A stretch of DNA of 64,000 bases from Tubiluchus corallicola. Its lineage: Eukaryota; Priapulida; Priapulimorpha; Priapulimorphida; Tubiluchidae. The notes under the pieces are model-generated. The model made no database searches and was not told the origin of the DNA. It worked only from the letters and a program-made list of their open reading frames with translations. The first letter of the stretch is position 1; every line of letters begins with the position of its first letter. The translations under genes were made by a program, and so were the position numbers. The stretch lies in the NCBI GenBank assembly GCA_030141605.1, contig JAQGDQ010000033.1, positions 925,214-989,213 of the forward strand, in the 5' to 3' direction. Of this stretch, positions 58,047 to 64,000 are shown one piece after another.

Positions 58047-61000
58047 ATGGCGGATAGTGCTGATTGTAATTTAGCTGACGTCACACCAACAGAGATCACT
58101 CAAAATGTTGAAGCTGTTGATGGTGTGATTGCTGTAGACGCTGAACTTTTATCTGGTACATATTTTTCTCTAATGTGATTGTGAGCATTATGCATGTAGC
58201 GAGATTTTAAGATTTATTTGGTTGTGTGTGTGTGTGTAAGTGAGTATACTCTGTCTAGATAGATACTTGGTCATAATTCGAGGGAGGAATGTAAGAAAAA
58301 TGTAGTGAAAAGACTGGTGTTACATTCTCTCCCTCTAATTATGACCACCTGACCACCACTGCAAGTATCTATCTAGGCATAGTGTACTATACATATATAT
58401 ATATGTGTGTGTGAGTGCGATAATCAAGTGTCATGTGCTTACATGACACTGGGTGTGTGATTTAAGACAAAAATTTCAATTTAGTTTGCTAAAATGTTTT
58501 TCTAGTTTCATTTAAAAAACTTGAACTTATATACAGATTTTGTTCAACACTGCTCTGCTTGGCAAGCAAAGACAAATTTATTCTTAATTTATGCCTTTGG
58601 GCTATTTCAGGTGTTGTTTTGTTTAGAAGAAATGGTTCGGGTGTTATTAATTTAGGAGATGCCGCTACTATTGCAGATGCCAGCTCTGAGGAAGATGCTG
58701 AAAATATAATTGTTGCTAGTCAGCAAATTTGCACGGAACTTACCGAAACTGTAGAATCAGATGTTGCGGTGCCACTTACTGAAAATCAAGATAAAGGGTC
58801 ATCTGAGGTAAACTTAGTTTTTACCTCCTCATACATACCTGTAATTTTTTTATTGTTTTAATAATTTGAAAATAGTATCATAGTGATTTCCTCACATCTA
58901 AAATCATTAATCTATTTATTTACCAGTTATAATCGTTGAAGCTTCTTTTGAGTTTCAGCCAAATGAGACTTGTGTTAAAGCAAACTTGAACAACTGCTTA
59001 AATCTATGTTTATGGACTGTCATAAATTTATAAGTTCTTTACTTTATGATGTTATCATGTTTTCTTGCCTTTTATGGCAGCAGTTACTCTAGGCATACCT
59101 TTTTGTTTTCACTGTTTTTACTTTTATGAAAGAAGTTTATCCATATTGTGTACTCTCCACTGTCTGTTGATTAACTTCCTTTACGCATTGTCGTTATGGT
59201 ACATATTGCCTTTTGTTATTTTAGACTGATAAAGAAAATTTGAAGGAATCCGATGAATCACTTGTAACAGTAGCTGAAGTTGACATTACAAATCCCATAC
59301 CATTATCACACAATGTCATAGCAACCATCAATGGACAGAAATGTATTTTACAGGTACTACTAGCATGCTAACATTAATTTAATTTATGCACATTGGACAG
59401 AATATATTTAAAACAATAGTAATACCTAAGAAATAGAATACCTTTGAAATAGTAAGCTCAGCAATGTATTTTTTGCAATGAGTTGGAATCATAATTGTTT
59501 AATAACTTGAGTGTTGCTGCAGGTGTTATGTAGCTAACAGAAGTAGATTTTCCAATTGTCAATTACAATGTGAATAGTAAATTTTCATTTCCAACCTGGA
59601 AATTGTTTGATGATGATTGCAAAATATGAATAAAATTATAGTTTACTGTTTTAATTGATTTTTGTTATTTGTGTGATGTTATTAATTTGTGCTCAGTTTG
59701 TTTTATGATCTAAATTCTTATAGCCGTTATCTGTTATATTTATAATAGTAATTTAGTAATAGCTTTAGAATCAAATTAAAATAGACAAAATAAAATTCAA
59801 CTGAAAATTACAGTCACCTCGTGTCTAGCACAACTGTGCACAGCTTTCATGATGTATTCTTAGGATCATTTCATGTATAGATTTTGCTTTTCATCATTTT
59901 AGCAAGACCCGAACTCTGGGGAAATGGTAGCTTTTCCTGTTTTGGATTCACCAAGGAAGAAACTTAGTAGATCAAGGTAAAGTTGTTTTAGAATGCTTAT
60001 TAGGTCCTGGGTGGTGTGGATGAATCAATGGGAGCTGTATTGCATCGAGTCAGTAAGAGTTACTGAAATGATATTTCCTAGCAAAAGTCAAAAAATTTTA
60101 AGCCAAAGACAAATAATGTATGTGAACTATATGGATGGCAGCCATTTATGTGCTTGCATCACGTGAATATACTGAAAATGTGGACAGTTACTGGGAAATG
60201 TTTCCAAAGGATGGTTTTTATATGCACGACGATTGCATGTATGGACCATTTTCTTGCAAACTTCTTTTCCTCTTTTTTGTTCAACGTCTGTTAAAGACCA
60301 ACAATTTAACTGACGGAACAGTTTATGGTATTAATGACAAATTGATACCTGCCATGATGAGCTAACGAAATCAAAATTTTTGTATTCTTTGATTGTATGA
60401 TGGATAACTTTTCTGTAATTGCCATAAATGTACAAGGTTTTATCTCCAACATTTTTCTGTTTCCTGTGGTTTGTACTACAAGATATTTTATCATTTTTAA
60501 GGCAACCTCAGTCGGAAGAAATTTCTGTTACTGATTTAGAGAAACATGAATCTGATAACGCTGAAGCATCTGCTGTTCAAGGTTTACTAGAACTCCACAA
60601 TACAGGTAATGTGAAATCTAACACAAACCTATTTATTTTAATAATCTGGTAATGGTTTTAACAGCATTGTAGAGTTATTTGTTATGTGATTGTATTTTTT
60701 CAGAAGGTGAAGTCGTAAAGAGAAGTGCGAGGAAGAAGAAACTTCCTCGGAAATTTAAAGGTAGACATAAAATTAATCTCATTTTGTAGAAATAGTGCTT
60801 AATCTTAAATCTTAAACCAGTAGTTTACATAGGAAATTTGCAAATACAAAATGTTGATTTTGATTTTGATAAATGGAATTTTCGTCGTTTTGTCATTTAA
60901 ACTGAGCTAAGAGGTAACTTGTGTAAACTGTCGACCGCATTGATTGTAACATAAAATCTTCAAGCATCATGTTGCTATACATAACAATGTGCTTATTTGC

Positions 61001-63476
61001 TACAAAATAGAAAGTGATTGTTATGGTAAATTATTGGTTACTGTAATAGTTGATTAAATTTTAATTAGTTGTTAAGCAAGAGCTATGCACTGTAATATGT
61101 TGTCGTGCATCTGAGGCATCAGTTCATAAAGTGTGCAGAAAAAAATAAAATGTGGCCCTCAGAAAAGATATAAGGTTATTTTATACCAACATGCTTCTCA
61201 TGGCGGCGTCTTACAGTTATAGTCACTTCGTCACATATGCTATTGTTTGATTGTATGAGAGGTAACATTTCCATAATTGAGGTTTTGTAGACCTCCTCAA
61301 CATTTTTTGCTTTCTGTGGTTTTTACTACAAAATATTTTAGTATTTTAAATGATTATTTAAGCTTTTATGGCTGTTGCATTCATCGGTTTGCATGAACGT
61401 AACATACATTTTTTTGTGTGTGTGAAAAGATGATTATGAAGTGAACTCTAAAAATCAAGAGAAGTCTGATGCTGTTGTGAGCACTGATGAAGAAGAGCCT
61501 TCTGGTGAACAAGATGTTAATGTCGTAGTGCAGAAGTCTACGAATGAGTACCGAGGTTTGAAGCGAAAACGAGCCAGTCCATCTGAGCCAAGTTCTGGGA
61601 CAGACAGTGAAAGTATTTGGGAATCAGGTATACAACTAATAAAAATGCAAATTTTTCAATTTTTTAGTTACTTGCTTAGAAGCCTTTTAAGCAATTGTAA
61701 GTTTTTATTCCTGCATTGTTTTTATTTTTTTGGACCATTTTTCTATTTCATAACCGAAAATTTTTCATTATTTGTTTGTTATTGTATAGATTTTACAGCA
61801 ACAGGCTAGCAGGGGAATGCTGACACAGAGGGTTCTGTTCATTTACAGTGGAATGTCTTTACTGCGGAATAAATTAGAGAAAAATTTGTTCTGATGTGGC
61901 CAATCCTTTTTAGCCTTTATTCAGAATTATGTAGTTTTTAGTGGAAGCTATGACTATTCACATTTAAAGACACTTTGGACACCAATTTTCTCTACATATT
62001 TTCTGCCCTAAATAAAAAATGAAATGAAATTGACAGCACTAACAATAAAAAGTAATTCTGAAAATTTAAGGTATTGTTCATTTATTGTATAAAATAAAAA
62101 TTCTATTGACAATTTCACACACTGCCATAACTCTTTAATAATCATGCTTATGTAAGAATTAAATTTTTACAACTAGGCAAAGAGAAAAAGGTGAGATCAT
62201 ATAAACCAGAAGAGATTGGTATGTCATCTGTTCAAAATGTTCCTGTTGTTGTTGTTCAGACCAGTGAAGGGAAAACTATTGTGGTACAGCCATCTCTTGA
62301 TAAGTCAGCTGAAGGTGAGAAATTTTTGTCGATTTTGATGCGTGTTATCTGTCATGGTTAATTCTGTAAATTAACACTAACTCGATAGTTGTTTTTCGTT
62401 GTCAGAGAATATGCCTTTAATGAAATAAAATGTTTGTTTTTTAATTTATAGGTTTATATTTTTAGTAAGATTCACCCTCATTTTAATTTGGGTGCCAAAA
62501 ATAAATTATTGTGTAATTTGGCAGATAATCATTATCTAAGTCATTCGTGTTAAGATACTATCTGCCACTGTTACCATACCTCTCTTCTTGTGAACACGAG
62601 TTAGCATTTGCGCAGTGTAAACGTGAACTACTTTTTGTGTTATCTGTGTCTGCAAGATCAGTGCAGTCTGTTCACAACAAGAAGAGAATTTTGAAATGGG
62701 AAAACAATTAGTTTCGAACTATTTTCGCTTTAAATTATTGAAATTTAACTTCTCTTCTATGTTGTGGACAGACAGTGCCTCTGGAGAAGCCAAAGAAAGT
62801 TGCTCTAAAACGCCTGGTGGTGACAGCACTGCGGATGTTTCGAGGAAGTATGCACAACTGCTAGTAGAGAAAGATGTGGCAAATCTCACCATGATCACTC
62901 AAACTGCAGCAGATTTAGCAGCAAAATTTCAGTCCAAGTTGGGCGATTTGAATATTAGTATTGATTTTATGATCAACAACATTTTCAAGGTATTTTGGTT
63001 TAAAATATTTATGTTTAGTACTCTTAATGAGTGCTAGCACATTTTTGCACATGTCAGATAATAATAATTATTGTTGATAGTTATACTGTTTTACATATTT
63101 TGAAACATTGTTGTGATAAGACATCAATTGTGACATCTGCTCAAGCGAGTTGGTTTCTGTCATTTTGTGTTAGATTACAAAAACATCAAGATACAAACAT
63201 GCATGCCAGCCTAAATACCTGATTCACGCCATTTGAATTTTGAAAACTTGTGTTACAAAGTTTTATTGTTAGATTATATTTTATCTGATGGACAACTTTA
63301 TTTTTGTCTTCAATAGGATTGCACACGAGACAATTTACTGCGTTTATTGAAAGTAACATGTGATGATGCCTGGGATTTATTTTCCAATCATGATCGGTTA
63401 ATTTTTATGTCAATGTACAAGTGGCTGCATGATGAATCCAGACAACAGGAAGACATGAAGAAATGTCGTAATTTAG
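58047..63476 (+). CDS. Unrecognised, probably nuclear protein; 10 exons, continues past the window
   Basis: I do not recognise this gene. Exons joined by GT-AG sites with consistent phase: 58047-58155, 58611-58807, 59225-59353, 59903-59976, 60502-60605, 60704-60760, 61430-61627, 62177-62314, 62772-62989, 63317-63476 (461 codons so far). The start MADSADCNLADVTP has ATGGCG context and no upstream exon was found, though an acceptor-like site at 57930 suggests a spliced 5' UTR. The N-terminal third is acidic. A short ordered-looking segment reads NVIATINGQKCILQQDPNSG. Basic clusters KRSARKKKLPRKFK, LKRKRASP and KEKKVRSYKP look like nuclear localisation or DNA-contact signals. PVVVVQTSEGKTIVVQP resembles hydrophobic activation-type segments. 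The last two exons are helical (DVANLTMITQTAADLAAKF, LLRLLKVTCDDAWDLFSNHD). This may be a transcription or chromatin factor whose recognisable domain lies beyond the window. Confidence 0.7.
58244..58389. mobile_element. Foldback MITE in intron 1 of the unrecognised gene
   Basis: The left arm AGTATACTCTGTCTAGATAG with ATACTTG following, then GGTCATAATTCGAGGGAGGA, is mirrored by the right arm, inverted: AGTACACTATGCCTAGATAG with ATACTTG, then GGTCATAATTAGAGGGAGAG. The right arm has about 18 extra bases between these blocks. TG/TA microsatellites flank both sides. Confidence 0.75.
60375..61345. repeat. Diverged duplication across introns of the unrecognised gene
   Basis: About 60390-60500 and 61245-61340 share TTTGATTGTATGA, GTTTT, CAACATTTTT, TTTCTGTGGTTT, ACTACAA and ATATTTTA blocks in order. 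The first copy runs up to the acceptor of the exon at 60502; the second has no exon after it that I can recognise. Confidence 0.55.
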
Positions 63477-63619
63477 GTAACTTTAAGTAACGATATGGCT
63501 TTCAATGCGTAAAAGCAGAATACTACATTTTTTTTGAATTGCTTTTTTCTTAGTGTTTTTTATTTTTCAAAAATGTGTAATTCACATCTTATTATGGAGA
63601 TGACAGTGTAAATTTAGCT

Positions 63620-64000
63620 CTTGTTTCAAACAATAATGAGTCCAGTTATTGTATAAACATGTCCTCACCAATGCTATTGAGTGGTTTAGTAGTTATTTCC
63701 TTGAACTAAATGCATCAAAAACTAAGGAAATTATCTTCAATTTCTGCCAGGATAAATCTAGAATTTTGCCCATTAACATCAATGACACTGAGGTCTAAAA
63801 AGTTGATGTCTATAAGCACCTTGAATGTTTTATTGATAGAAAATGAACACTCTCTTCATATGTCTCTCATGTAGTCAGCAAGGCCAATAACAGTATGTAT
63901 TGTGTTCGAAAAATGAAAAATCTAAATGTTGATCGTTCACTAATAATTATGTTTTACGACATAGTAACCTCTTCTGTTCTAAATTATTGTAATGTGGTCT
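63620..64000 (+). mobile_element. LINE reverse transcriptase remnant, running off the window
   Basis: Translation of 63660-64000 gives LTNAIEWFSSYFLELNASKT, KEIIFNF, a YKHLECFID block (YLGVxID in intact elements) and SYVSHVVSKANNSMYCVRKM, matching the post-palm region of CR1/L2-like LINEs. Stops at about 63798 and 63842 show it is dead. It sits in the intron after the exon ending 63476. Confidence 0.7.

Noticed and set aside
60135-60365. Open frame of 76 codons with ATG in an intron of the unrecognised gene
   Set aside because: No phase-compatible splice sites join it to the neighbouring exons and no family features are visible; it may be a relic of an old repeat.

Overview
This is AT-rich animal nuclear DNA. 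Its genes are split by many short GT-AG introns, several gene families are animal-specific (USP47, ANKRD11/12, RPL10A), and it is littered with decayed non-LTR retrotransposons, hAT-type DNA transposons, foldback MITEs and a tRNA-like SINE. The proteins resemble their vertebrate counterparts closely at splice-site and motif level, but the introns are small and the ANKRD11/12-like gene is single and compact. An invertebrate metazoan is the safest reading; I cannot place the phylum from sequence alone.

Layout. 1-9.8 kb: no host gene that I can support. It holds a dead BED-finger/hAT transposase (about 2.3-5.4 kb) split by a 5'-truncated LINE with a visible 6-bp target duplication, plus short repeats. 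9.87-13.89 kb (+): an eight-exon amino acid/auxin permease family transporter (460 aa). 14.26-19.03 kb (-): RPL10A, five coding exons (219 aa), convergent with the transporter. 19.26-42.46 kb (+): a complete 26-exon USP47 orthologue (1860 aa by my splicing), divergent from RPL10A with only 225 bp between start codons, so probably a shared promoter. USP47 carries one 1944-nt exon encoding a Ser/Lys-rich low-complexity insert that makes it about 485 aa longer than the vertebrate protein. 45.90-51.68 kb (-): a two-coding-exon ANKRD11/ANKRD12 orthologue (932 aa) that keeps the N-terminal motif, ankyrin repeats and conserved C-terminal domain but lacks the very long charged middle. 52.6-57.5 kb: two decayed LINE remnants on the minus strand. 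58.05-63.48 kb and beyond (+): ten exons of a gene I do not recognise, probably nuclear, running off the right edge with another LINE remnant in its last visible intron.

Exon models were built by hand from homology and GT/AG sites; reading phase closes across all junctions in the four complete genes. Housekeeping (RPL10A), ubiquitin pathway (USP47), chromatin (ANKRD11/12-like) and transport genes sit together as ordinary neighbours; nothing shows that they act in one pathway. The rest of the window is intron or intergenic DNA shaped by transposons, and most of the unusual observations are there.
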